This document shows positions 1 through 9,950 of a DNA stretch of 64,000 bases, in pieces. The notes below the pieces were generated by a model. The model worked only from the letters and a program-made list of their open reading frames with translations. It did no database searches and had not been told where the DNA came from. The first letter of the stretch is position 1, and each line of letters begins with the position of its first letter. The stretch lies in assembly GCF_019279795.1 (NCBI RefSeq), contig NC_056737.1, positions 1,198,148,475 through 1,198,212,474 of the forward strand. Direction: 5' to 3'. The translations under genes and the position numbers were made by a program. Source of the stretch: Protopterus annectens. Its lineage: Eukaryota > Chordata > Ceratodontiformes > Protopteridae.

Positions 1-100
1 CAAGCAGACATAAGCGGGTATGCGCAGCGGTAAGTGGCGATCATTCAACAGTATGGGAAATGTAAATAAGTATGTAGGTGTATATGCATGTGTATGTACA

Positions 101-155
<55 letters not shown>

Positions 156-870
156 ATATCCGTAAAGAATGAACATGGTCACAATAAAGCATTCATAATG
201 AATGCGAAGGAAAACAGCAGCGGAACCCCTGTATTATTTAGTGCTGTCATATCAAGCTGGACAGAGGTGAGCAAACCTCCTGCATCTCCAACCACAGGTA
301 GGATGCTAACAGTGGAACTATCTTTGTCCATGTGCTAAGTCTGACTTTCAAACAGGTACAGGACAGTCCCAGTCTCCAGTCAGATGAGCCAAAAACCGGA
401 AGACTATTTGAACACCCTGACCATTATATGAATGTATGTTCCAGGACTATACACTTGGGCCATCTGAATATATTTGGAGTGAGCCAACATATGGATGTGT
501 CTAGAGCAGTAGGGTGTGGTGCATGTGTAGTGGTGTGTTTTTTTTCCAACTGGAGAATGGATGACTGCTGTGTTAGTGAAGTGTTGCGGCGTGTGTTCGG
601 GTAACTATGAACCATGGGTATAAATGCAAATAATGCAGCACAGCAATAATGTAGTGGTTAGAGCATTCGCCTAACAAGCAGATGTTGCCGGCTCGACTGC
701 AGCGCACACCATTTATGACACGGAATCTGTATATGAGCATATTCTGACATTTTATGCTGTATAACAATATAATACCATTAAAATGTGAACTGGAGTGAAG
801 TATCACAATAAGAATGGAGAAGGTGTTTGTGTGACAGGAAGCGGCGGTTAAACATGGCAAAATGGGAAAC
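1..870 (+). repeat. (AT)n-associated interspersed repeat, copy 1
   Basis: This block contains an (AT)n run at 104-149, then unique-looking sequence closely matched by 1050-1850: for example AATGAACATGGTCACAATAA occurs at both about 170 and 1195. By eye the non-microsatellite parts are roughly 90% alike. It ends in a tRNA-like SINE head near 640-720. No credible protein is encoded; the open frames here cross the microsatellite. Confidence 0.7.
640..790 (+). repeat. tRNA-derived SINE-like repeat (family B)
   Basis: It has a box A-like TAGTGGTTAGAGCATT followed about 30 bases later by a box B-like CGGCTCGACT. The same arrangement recurs at 1664-1800 and 3470-3660, where box B reads GGTTCGAGCC. 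The spacing and motifs are those of a pol III internal promoter in a tRNA-derived SINE head. It is not a functional tRNA, because no cloverleaf acceptor stem is apparent. Confidence 0.55.
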
Positions 871-879
871 CGCTGCTGA

Positions 880-1010
880 AAAGTGTTGTACTCACCCTTT
901 GTCTAACTGCCTTTGTTCTGCCCAGCAGCACAATAAACTGCCTCAGCAAGGCTCGATGCCAGGACCCTACACACCACAACCAATGTGATTTACCCCTAAG
1001 CCACGGCAAT
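880..1010 (-). repeat. tRNA-derived SINE-like repeat (family A)
   Basis: Minus-strand copy with GCCGTGGCTTAGGGGTAAAT as box A and GGCATCGAGCC as box B. It joins the ends of repeat copies 1 and 2 in the first 2 kb. Confidence 0.5.
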
Positions 1011-1049
1011 TATACTTAACTCTGATGTTATCACAAATGTAGCAGACAG

Positions 1050-1104
1050 CACAATCATTCAACAGTATGATCAAAGTAAATAATCATGTAGATGTATATG
1101 CATG

Positions 1105-1187
<83 letters not shown>

Positions 1188-1850
1188 GTAAAGAATGAAC
1201 ATGGTCACAATAAAGCATTCATAATGAATGCAAAGGAAAACAGCAGCGGAACCCCTGTATTATTTAGTGCGGTCATATAAAGCTGGCCAGAGGTGAGCAA
1301 ACCTCCTGCATCTCCAACCACAGGTAGGATGCTAACAGTGGAACTATCTTTGTCCATGTGCTAAGTCTGACTTTCAAACAGGTACAGGGCAGTCCCAGTC
1401 CCAAGTTGAATGAGCCAAAAACCAGAAGACTATTTGAACACCCTGACCATTATATGAATGTATGTTCCAGGACTATAAGCTTGGGACATCTGAATACACG
1501 TGGAGTGAGTCAACATGCGGGACAGGTCTAGAGCGGTAGGGAGTGGTGCATGTGTAGTGGTGTGTTTTTTCCATCTGGAGAATGGATGACTGCTGTGTTA
1601 ATGAAGTGTTGAGGCGTGTGTTCGGGTAACTATAAATCATGGGTATACATCAAAATGAAGCAGCACACCAATAGTGTAGTGGTTAGAGCATCCACCTAAC
1701 TAACAGGCATTCACGGTTCAAGTTCAACTATAGCACATATCATTTTCCATGTGGAATGAATGTCATTCTGCTGGAAAATCAACATAATAACATGTAAAAG
1801 TGAAGTTGAATATCGCATGGGACTTTTAACCAAATCTATTCAATCAAAGT
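1050..1850 (+). repeat. (AT)n-associated interspersed repeat, copy 2
   Basis: Second copy of the repeat seen at 1-870, with a CA run (1107-1138) fused to an AT run (1138-1184) where copy 1 has only AT. Homology resumes after the microsatellite and continues through a tRNA-like head at about 1664-1735. The offset from copy 1 is about 1.03 kb. Confidence 0.7.
1664..1800 (+). repeat. tRNA-derived SINE-like repeat (family B)
   Basis: Second copy of the head described at 640-790, with GTAGTGGTTAGAGCAT as box A and GGTTCAAGTTC as a decayed box B. It sits at the equivalent position inside the larger repeat unit, so it was probably duplicated with it rather than inserted independently. Confidence 0.55.
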
Positions 1851-1870
1851 GGTACTGTCATAATGAATAA

Positions 1871-1960
1871 GGCACAAGTAAGCACAAATAAGCAGCATTA
1901 AACATATATAACAAAAGGTAAGCAAATCTGAGTGCGCTTGTGTGGGTGTAAGCAATGCCC
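1871..1960 (+). repeat. Cluster of TAAGC motifs
   Basis: Short array of degenerate TAAGCA/TAAACA motifs at irregular 10-15 bp spacing, repeated at 3703-3790. Related motifs occur at 1-40 and 8395-8420. Spaced short motifs like this resemble subterminal protein-binding arrays of DNA transposons, but no matching termini were found. Confidence 0.35.
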
Positions 1961-1996
1961 AGCATAGGAAAGGTACATAATTATAATTATGTACAC

Positions 1997-2206
<210 letters not shown>

Positions 2207-3469
2207 AAGAAAGAACGACATAACAATAAAGCATACAAAAGGAATGAGAAGGGAATCAACAGCAGCCCCAGTATTATATAGCGCTGTCAGCGTATGTCAT
2301 ATCAAGCTGGCCAGGAGTGAGCAAAGCACTGCTACTCACACCACAGACAGGGTTTTACCAGTGAGAGTAACATTGTTGATCTGCTAAGTCTACTTTACAA
2401 ACAATCAGAGGGTAGTCCACAGTGGGACTACCAAAAATTGACAGCATATTTGGATCTCCGTGCATTACACAAGCAAGGGCAGGTATGTTCAAGGACTAAA
2501 TGGTGGGAGAGCATGATAATACATGTGTTGGGACAACATAGGTGTAGGGACCCTGACGCTGGGGGGAGGGCAATGTGCGGTGGTGTGTCATGGCTGTGAA
2601 AGCAACTGGATAATGGATGGAATGCATGTATGTCAAACTCGGGTGGGGTCGAGGAACCATGGGTATGTGATTATGGATCCAGGTGTGTCATAGTTGGATG
2701 GCCTGGTTCTAACTGGACTGCTTGTGGATGCCAGCGAGTTAGTTATAAGTATGTATGCATACACACATGCATACATCTATATGTAGAAGTACATTCCCTG
2801 TAACATACCCATTCCATTTGCAGACATAAACACATGAATGTGCCCTTACAAACCTCAACAGTAGATAGAATAATAGGTAGTGCATAAGAGGAAAGGGACG
2901 AAATTGCTAAAACGCAGAAGTGTGTACAATGTCCAAAGTCAGTGGTGTGCTGAATAAATCAAATGTGAGGACTGTCTCACACAGGGAATTATCCCTGTGA
3001 TCTGCCTGAAACGGCAACACCAAACACTAAACTGATCTATTTGTAAAAGAATCACGCCGGACATGTAGATAATTAGTTCTCATGTATAAGGTGTATGTTA
3101 CCATATAGTCAGACTAATTAATTAATTGTAGTTTCATGTTAACGGGAGTAAGTATGCAAGGAAGTAAGAGTCTAATCTTGACATAAAGACAAGTGTGTCT
3201 CATGTGGGATAATGCAAAAATTGCGAATAGTGTCCTATTGGTTACTCAAGTCACCAATGTTTGTGGCCTAAACATTATGGATTCCTGAGGATACGTGTAG
3301 TGAGTCAACCGATGGGATGGGTCTACAGGGTAGGGAGCGGCCATTGTGTACTGGTGTGGATACACCGCAAATCCAACTGGAGAATGGATGACTGCAGTGT
3401 TAGTGAAGTGTTGGGGTGGTTGTTTGGGGAACTAGGAGACTTGGGAATATGGGTATATATGCAACTGAA

Positions 3470-3535
3470 GCAGCACAGCAATAGTGTATTGGTCAGAGCA
3501 TTCGCCGAACGAACAGGCATTCACGGTTCGAGCCC

Positions 3536-3595
<60 letters not shown>

Positions 3596-3660
3596 TTTTC
3601 CACGTGGAACGTTTTGCCGTAAAACCAACATAAGAGTATTGCATGAGATATTTAACTTAA
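3470..3660 (+). repeat. tRNA-derived SINE-like repeat (family B) with (AT)n
   Basis: Third copy: box A-like GTATTGGTCAGAGCATTC and a good box B GGTTCGAGCCC, followed at 3538-3587 by an (AT)n expansion absent from copy 2. The sequence after the microsatellite (from about 3600) matches 1745-1880. Confidence 0.55.
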
Positions 3661-3828
3661 ATATCATTCAAGCAAAGTGGCACTGTCATAATGAATAAGG
3701 TACTAGTAAGCAGGTGTAAGCACAAATAAGCAGCAGTAAACACATATAAGTACCAGTAAGCAAGTCTGAGTGCACATGCGTGGGTCTAAGCAGTGCTCAG
3801 CATAGGAAATGTATATACGTATATACAG

Positions 3829-3951
<123 letters not shown>

Positions 3952-4925
3952 CTATGAAGAAAGAACGATGTAACAATAAAGCGTACAAAAGGAATGAGAA
4001 GGGAATCAACAGCAGCCCCAGTATTATATAGCGCTGTCAGCGTATGTCATATCAAGCTGGCCAGGAGTGAGCAAAGCACTGCTACTCACACCACAGACAG
4101 GGTTTTATCAGTGGGAGTAACATTGTTGATTTGCTAAGTCTACTTTACATACAGAGGATAGTCCCTGCTGGGACTACCCAAAAATTATATAGGCCATTTG
4201 GCCTTCCGACCATTAGACAAGCAAGGGCAGGTATGTTCAAAGACTAAATGGTGGAAGAACCTGAGAATACATGGGGTGAGACAACTTATGTGTAGGGCCC
4301 CTAGCACTCTGGAGAGGGCAATGTGTGGAGGTGTGTCATGGCTGTGATAACAAGTGGACAATGGAAGGTATGCGTGTATTCTGAACATGAGTGGGGTGGA
4401 AGAACTATGGGTATGAAATTATGGAGCCAGGCGTGCCAGGGTTGGATGGCCCAGTTCTAACTGGACCACCCAATGGAGGTCAGCGAGGTCGTTATAGGTA
4501 TTTATGCATACACACATGCTGACATCAATATGTAAAAGTACATTCTCTGTAACACATGCATTCCATTTGCAGACATAAATAAAATGAATGTGCACTTAGA
4601 AACTTCGACAGTAGATGGAATAATAGGCTGTGCAGAAGAGGGACAGGACAAAACTGCTAAAACGCAGAAGTGTGTACAGTGTCCAAAGTCAGTGCTGTGC
4701 TGACAGTAATCAAATGTAAGGACTTCCCCACACATGGAATCATTCCTGTGATCTGCCTGCTACGGCAATGCCAATTACTAAACCAGTCTATTTGTAAAAG
4801 AAATATGCCGAACGCGTACATAATTAGGCCTCATGTGTAACGTGCGCATTGCCACATAGTCATACATAGTCATACATATTAATTAATTGTAGTGTCATGT
4901 TAATGGGAGTAAGGATGTAATGAAG

Positions 4926-4962
<37 letters not shown>

Positions 4963-5012
4963 ACAGCAAAATATAAATATACATGCATGCATATATATAT
5001 ATATATATATAT

Positions 5013-5763
5013 GGGTCTACTTCTAAAGACCGAACCGACGATTCCCCGACACGCGGAAAACGAAGACCAAACGACCGACAGGTAAGTTTACCGACAGGGT
5101 GATTCGCCGACAGCGGAAAGACCGACAAGGGTAATGTGCGATCGCGACTCTGTAAGTGTGCGACAGTGACGGCGTTAGGAGCGGTGAGGTAAGTGTGCGA
5201 TATTGTGGGATTTCGGGTTAGGCTGTGGGAAAGGTGAGTGTGTGTTAGTGTCGGAGTTAGGGTTCGTGTAAGGTAAGTGTGTGATAGTGAGGGACTGTAG
5301 TTTAGGGATGGGTTAAGTGAGTTAGGTTTAGGGTGCAGGTAGGTGAAGTGTGCGATAGTGTCGGAGCTTGGGCTAGGGGTGGGTTAAGTGAGTTAGGGTT
5401 AGGGTGCAGGTAGGTGAAGTGTGCGATAGTGTCGGAACTTGGGCTAGGGGTGGGTTAAGTGAGTTAGGGTTAGGGTGCAGGTAGGTGAAGTGTGCGATAG
5501 TGTCGGAGCTTGGGGTTAGGGGTGGGTTAAGTGAGTTAGGGTTAGGGTGCAGGTAGGGTGAGTGTGCGATAGTGTCGGACCTTAGGGTTAGGGTTTGGGT
5601 TAGGGCTAGTGGGTATGTTATGTAGTGTGATGTGTTGTTTACGTTCGGTGTGTCGGTGTTATGGTGTTCGGTGTTTTGCATTGTCGGTTTTGTGTGTTGT
5701 CGGTTATCTGGCGTCGGTGATTTTTGTGTCGGCGAAGTAGCGTTTCGGTCTTTAGAAGTAGAC

Positions 5764-5765
<2 letters not shown>
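5013..5765. mobile_element. Non-autonomous DNA transposon, 22 bp TIRs, TA-rich target
   Basis: The block is bounded by perfect inverted termini: GGGTCTACTTCTAAAGACCG starts at 5013 and its exact reverse complement ends at 5765, with identity over 22 bases. It sits inside an (AT)n run present on both sides, so any TA or TATA target duplication is masked. Just inside each end are several copies of CCGACA (left) or TGTCGG (right) in inverted orientation, which suggests transposase binding sites. The interior holds a 71 bp tandem repeat. No transposase is encoded, so it is non-autonomous. The superfamily is not certain: GGG ends with a 2 bp TA-type target would fit ISL2EU-like elements, while Tc1/mariner usually begins CAGT. 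Confidence 0.8.
5281..5600 (+). repeat. 71 bp tandem repeat with TTAGGG-like hexamers
   Basis: The motif TGCGATAGTGTCGG starts at 5351, 5422, 5493 and 5564, exactly 71 bases apart. Each unit carries GTTAGGGTTAGGG, which resembles the vertebrate telomere repeat but is confined to the transposon. The repeats are nearly identical, implying recent amplification. Confidence 0.9.
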
Positions 5766-5826
<61 letters not shown>

Positions 5827-6045
5827 CAGATATATCTGTATACAGCAATGTAAATAGATATATGTATGTGACAGTAAATATACACATGTATATAGCTAGG
5901 ATATGATACAGCAGTTACGAGTAACATATGTTCACAGGCCGTGCATATGGGGGTGAGGGGTCCAATAAACAAAGGTGTAACACGTAGCATCAAACCCCCC
6001 CCCCCAGCTAGGCCGGTGAGACATACAGACACACAATAAAGGTAA

Positions 6046-7209
6046 ACACACCACTGACTATCTAGATCTCGCCAACGCTTTCGACACCATACCCCACTCT
6101 GGGATTATAGACAAACTCACTAAACTAGGTATAAATCCCTATGTCACAAGATGGGTTGCCAACTGGCTCACTGACCGAACCCACTGTGAAAGTAGTAGCA
6201 GACTCCAAATCCAACTTCAGACCAGTGACAAGTGCAGTACCACAGGGTTCAGTCCTAGGTCCTCTCCTGTTTGGAATCTACTTCTCTGAAGTACAGGCTA
6301 ACACAGAAGGTCTTTGGCTAACAAAGTTTGCACATGACTGCAAACTAGGAGTCATAATCATATCTCCTAACGATGTGGACATCCTACAAAAAGGCCTCAC
6401 TGAGACAGATGCCTGGTGTCAAAGCCATGGCCTCAAGCTCAATGCCAAAATGTGCATTGTCATCCCTTTTGGTAAAAACTCTGTGATGAGACCTTGGGAC
6501 ACAGGTGGACAGTAGTCTCTCCTTTGATAATCACATTGCCACAGTAGTCAGGAAATCCTTCTATTTGGCACACCTCATCACAAAAGGTTTCTTATCCAGG
6601 AAAAAAGAGGTCATTGTTCCCCTCTACTCATCACTCATTAGACCCATTATAAAGTACAACGCCCCTTTTGGTATGTACCTCACAAGACATCTACAACAAC
6701 TGGAAAGGCCACAGAAATACCTCACAAAGAGGATTACCTGCCTCAAACAGATGCCCTATGCAAACCGTCTCAAAAAACTCCAACTTTACTCTGTCACATA
6801 TCACCTACTCAGAGGTGATCTCTGCCTAACATACAAAGCTATGTCAAACCCAGAGCTGTTGAACATGCTCCACGTAAAGAAATCCCAATCTCTTTCAGCT
6901 ACATGCTCTAGGGACCTAAACCTTGTCACCACAATAAACATAAAAATGCTGGAGGGATAGATTCCTGTCTCAGAGACTTTCCATACTCTGGAACAAACTA
7001 CCTATCTATATCAAACAAAGCTCCTCATTAGCACTTTTCAAGAAAAATCTTGATGATTGGATGGGAGATAGGAAATTCACCCCGGGGATCACTTCTGTGA
7101 CTCTGCTTGACAGGGGCACAGGAAAATAATTTTCTTGGGTGGCAAAAGCCAGGGTACCATTTGGCTATGCTTATATAGGCCCTAGGGCCAATAGCCTAGT
7201 ACCTACCTA
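6046..7209 (+). pseudogene. 5'-truncated CR1-like LINE reverse transcriptase (copy 1)
   Basis: This is a non-LTR retrotransposon fragment covering the C-terminal half of the reverse transcriptase. It begins at the motif corresponding to DLSKAFDTIPHSG, then has VPQGSVLGPLLFGIYFSE, a catalytic region reading FAHD in place of FADD, and the C-terminal region ending in LDDWMGDRKFTPG. The frame shifts near 6500 and is stopped at 6958, so it is dead. The 3' end carries AACCTATG-type octamers near 7195-7209, as in the other copies of this family. It is truncated at the 5' end, as is usual for LINE insertions. CR1 is the best clade guess from the GVPQGSVLGPLLF-type motif and octamer tail; L2 or Rex relatives cannot be excluded by eye. 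Confidence 0.85.
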
Positions 7210-7289
7210 TGAACCTATGCTTCCCAGACCACCGACAGGATACTACCAGTGGGAGAGACCTGCAAGGTCTAAACTTGAAACACAGACAT

Positions 7290-7610
7290 CGATGTCCCTT
7301 GTGGGACACCAAAAATTAATGATCGGAGGCAGTCCCGGTAATGACTTATCAAACCAGGCTGTAGATGTACATGGACCAGTAAGTTGTGCAAGCCTGATAA
7401 CCCGTCGACACAACGTACAACATGTGTCTCAACACGGGGAGAGTGGGCAGTGTGTAGTGGTGTGTTTATACCCCACCTGCACCCACAGTAAAAATGAGTG
7501 CTGTAGAGGAGTGGCAGGTGGGGGAACTATGGGTATGCAATTATGGGCCTAGGTGTGTAGGTGTTGGTTGGCAATGTCATATTAGGACTGCCCTGGGGAT
7601 GTAAGTAATA
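7290..7610 (+). repeat. Diverged copy of the 2.4-2.75 kb repeat segment
   Basis: Order and wording resemble 2440-2745: ACCAAAAATT, then GGGAG..GCAGTGTG..GGTGTGT, then GGGAACTATGGGTATG-like sequence and a following block about the second nucleotide-rich stretch. The similarity is partial and lower than between the tandem copies at 2-5 kb. Confidence 0.45.
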
Positions 7611-7635
7611 TTCCGAAATGGGCATAGCTGATGCC

Positions 7636-8013
7636 CATACCTCCCAACCCCCAAGAGCACATCCACTGAACAGGCCATAAACCATTGGGGGAACAAATAG
7701 GGACCATATCTTTGAACTGTCCCCGATTTCCAGGGACGTCCCTGATTTCAACTCAGTTTCTAACTCTGTCCCACTTAAACCCTCCTAAAACTAGTGACAT
7801 TTGGAGGAAAGGTAGTGAATTACACGTAATGGATAACGACAACAATTAAAAGTTATAAACATCATTTACCTGAGAAAATGCGTATGAATTCATATGCTCT
7901 GAGTCTGTCAATGTGTCAGGTTAATAGCACCAATAATTTAAATGTGTCCCTGATGTTGTTATGCTGTGTCCCTGATTCAATTTGTATTTTTCCCCAATTG
8001 TGTGGGAGGTCTG
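7636..8013. mobile_element. Degraded MITE-like DNA transposon
   Basis: The left end reads CCATACCTCCCAAC and the right end reads GTGTGGGAGGTCTG, an imperfect inverted pair. Internal fragments such as GTCCCTGATT recur several times. The overall look is of a common vertebrate MITE type beginning CATACCTCCCAAC. No coding capacity. Superfamily assignment is not possible by eye. Confidence 0.45.
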
Positions 8014-8159
8014 ATAGGGACAGAAAGCACATATTCCACTGGCAACCTTAGAAACATGATAGAATATTAGGTATACAGTAGCATGACTCGGCTGAAGGAT
8101 GTGGGTTCCAAAACCCATTTACTTGTTTGTATTGAAGAGTCTCAGTTCCCATGTATTAG

Positions 8160-8290
8160 CCAGATGGGTGCAGATTGTAAGAGGAACACACTAATAGTAT
8201 GAATCAAACCCTGACCAGGCCACGGATTCCGTACAGTCGAACGGCATGCCGTTGCCTAATGGGCAGCCATTCCCGATACTGTAGGCATGT
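8160..8290 (-). repeat. tRNA-like SINE head (family D)
   Basis: On the minus strand TTAGGCAACGGCATGCCG (box A-like) is followed by GGGTTTGATTC (box B-like) at typical spacing. It includes the palindrome ACGGCATGCCGT. No body or tail was identified. Confidence 0.35.
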
Positions 8291-8489
8291 ATTCCGATGT
8301 AATAGGCATCACAAGGTAATATCATAGTCCTCACTCCCACCCAAGGGTGTGAGTGTCAGATGCAAACACCAAATGCAGTGCATTTGCAAATGCGGGAGCA
8401 AGCAGGTGTAAGCCTGTTTGGCCACCAGTATGCGAGTATTACACAGGTAAAGCAATGTAGAGGCTAACTGAGTGTAAGAAACTGTAACC

Positions 8490-8690
8490 AGAGGTTAGCA
8501 TTGCTTATCACTGTGCAAACCCATGCACACCCGCTCACAACTGCTTTAATGTGCCTTAATCACTCCGTATCCAATGGCCTTGTTCTGCCCTGCAACAAAA
8601 TAAACGACCTCTGCAAGGCTCAAAACCAGGACCCTGCACACACAGCTATTGTGATTTACCAATAAGCCATGGCAGATATACAGACATCAG
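8490..8690 (-). repeat. tRNA-derived SINE-like repeat (family A)
   Basis: On the minus strand GCCATGGCTTATTGGTAAAT is followed by GGGTCCTGGTTTTGAGCC, then a body ending in CATTAAAGCAGTTGTGAGCG. The same head and body recur at 880-1010 (-), 12945-13105 (-), 40935-41120 (+), 41130-41310 (-) and 43370-43580 (+). Confidence 0.55.
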
Positions 8691-8699
8691 ACCATATCA

Positions 8700-8940
8700 C
8701 AAACATATCATCCAGTGCAGTCATTCAACAGTATAGGAAATGTATTCCATCATGTAGATGTATGTGTGAGTGTTTATGTCCAGCATATAGGTACATACAT
8801 ATATAGAGATATATCAAGAACATACCATGTGACAACAAAACATTACAAATGAATGAAAAGGGAAACACCAGCGACGCTTGTATTATGTAGTGGTGTTGTC
8901 CTATGTAATATCAAGACTCCCTCAGACAGACATTTGTCAA
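8700..8940 (+). repeat. Diverged copy of the (AT)n-associated repeat
   Basis: TCATTCAACAGTATAGGAAA through AACACCAGCGACGCTTGTAT parallels 40-240 and 1055-1260. It lacks a long AT array, so the expansion at the other copies may be secondary. Confidence 0.55.
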
Positions 8941-9423
8941 TCATACACGCAAACATTTGTACATTGGCTGTATACATCACTCTGTGCATGTTATTTACAT
9001 AAACATAACAGCTCCTGTCCAATCATTATGTGAGAACAGTACTCTTGCAAGGTGCTGTATGCGACATCATCATCATGATAAAGGTAAATGGGGTAACCAT
9101 AGAGGGACTGGTAGTGTTGTGTGTACAATGGGGTCGTCCACATCACGCATACCTGTAACATTTAGGAGTCATGTGCATACTAGGATCATGCGCCTGAGAG
9201 ACAGGGGTGAGGACAACAGGAGTATGCTGTGATGCATATTAAAAGGGTTACATGTGTCCAGTGGACATGTGTGAAATGGACAGCTATGTATGGGGCAAAT
9301 GTTGTTCTAGGAACCGACTGGCCTTATGTTTCCGTAGGGTGAGAGTGGGATGCGGGAGAAGGAGAGTAGGTATGTCCATGGAGGATAGGTAGGGTAGGAT
9401 GACAGACAAGACAGCATACAGGG

Positions 9424-9950
9424 TCAGCATATGACACATGTGGGGGGATACACATCAGAAGGGCAGGGGTGTTTGACATTCACAAGCCCATGAACCCCCA
9501 GAAGGAAATAGTGGAAAGGAGATCCCCAGCCATGGGCAGCCACCACTGCACCAAAACAGCTGCAAAGGTGGCAGTGCTGGGGGCTGTCTAGGAGGGGCAG
9601 CCTCACCCTGTAAATGTGACACTCTGCCCTTGAGCTGGTGTATCTGGCCTCGAAACCCCTTATTGAGCCCCCTACGCACCACGCCCACGCCCAGGAACAT
9701 ACGACAGCGGACATGTTCCTGTCTGGACCTGCTCCCAGGGGGGACAAGCCCCATCCTCAGTGGTGGTGCCACCAGAAGGTGATGCAAAGCCAACAGAGGT
9801 AGAGGTCCAAGTCTGGGCCCCAGATGTGCTGGTGCCTGGTGCCATGGCCAGCTGAAGTGGGACAGGAGGTTTTGCCGGGACCTCCAAACCCATACAGCCT
9901 ATGGTGTTGCAGTTTAAACACAGATATGGCTTAGTAATAGTCAACAGCAT
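9424..9950 (-). other. GC-rich segment with possible exon, unrecognised
   Basis: A markedly GC-richer block than its surroundings. On the minus strand it has open stretches in two overlapping frames containing LAMAPGTSTSGAQTWTSTS and then RGLNKGFRGQIHQLKGRVSH, the latter weakly coiled-coil-like. A possible acceptor (AACTGCAACACCATAG) lies at about 9905. I do not recognise the product. It could be a relic exon of a transposon accessory protein or of a host gene. The two frames would need a frameshift or splice to join. Confidence 0.25.

Noticed and set aside
640-720. Functional tRNA genes
   Set aside because: Box A and box B motifs are present here and at some ten other places, but acceptor and anticodon stems do not form. 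They belong to SINE heads.
5281-5600. Telomere or subtelomere
   Set aside because: TTAGGG-like motifs are confined to 71 bp units inside a TIR-bounded transposon, with normal sequence on both sides.
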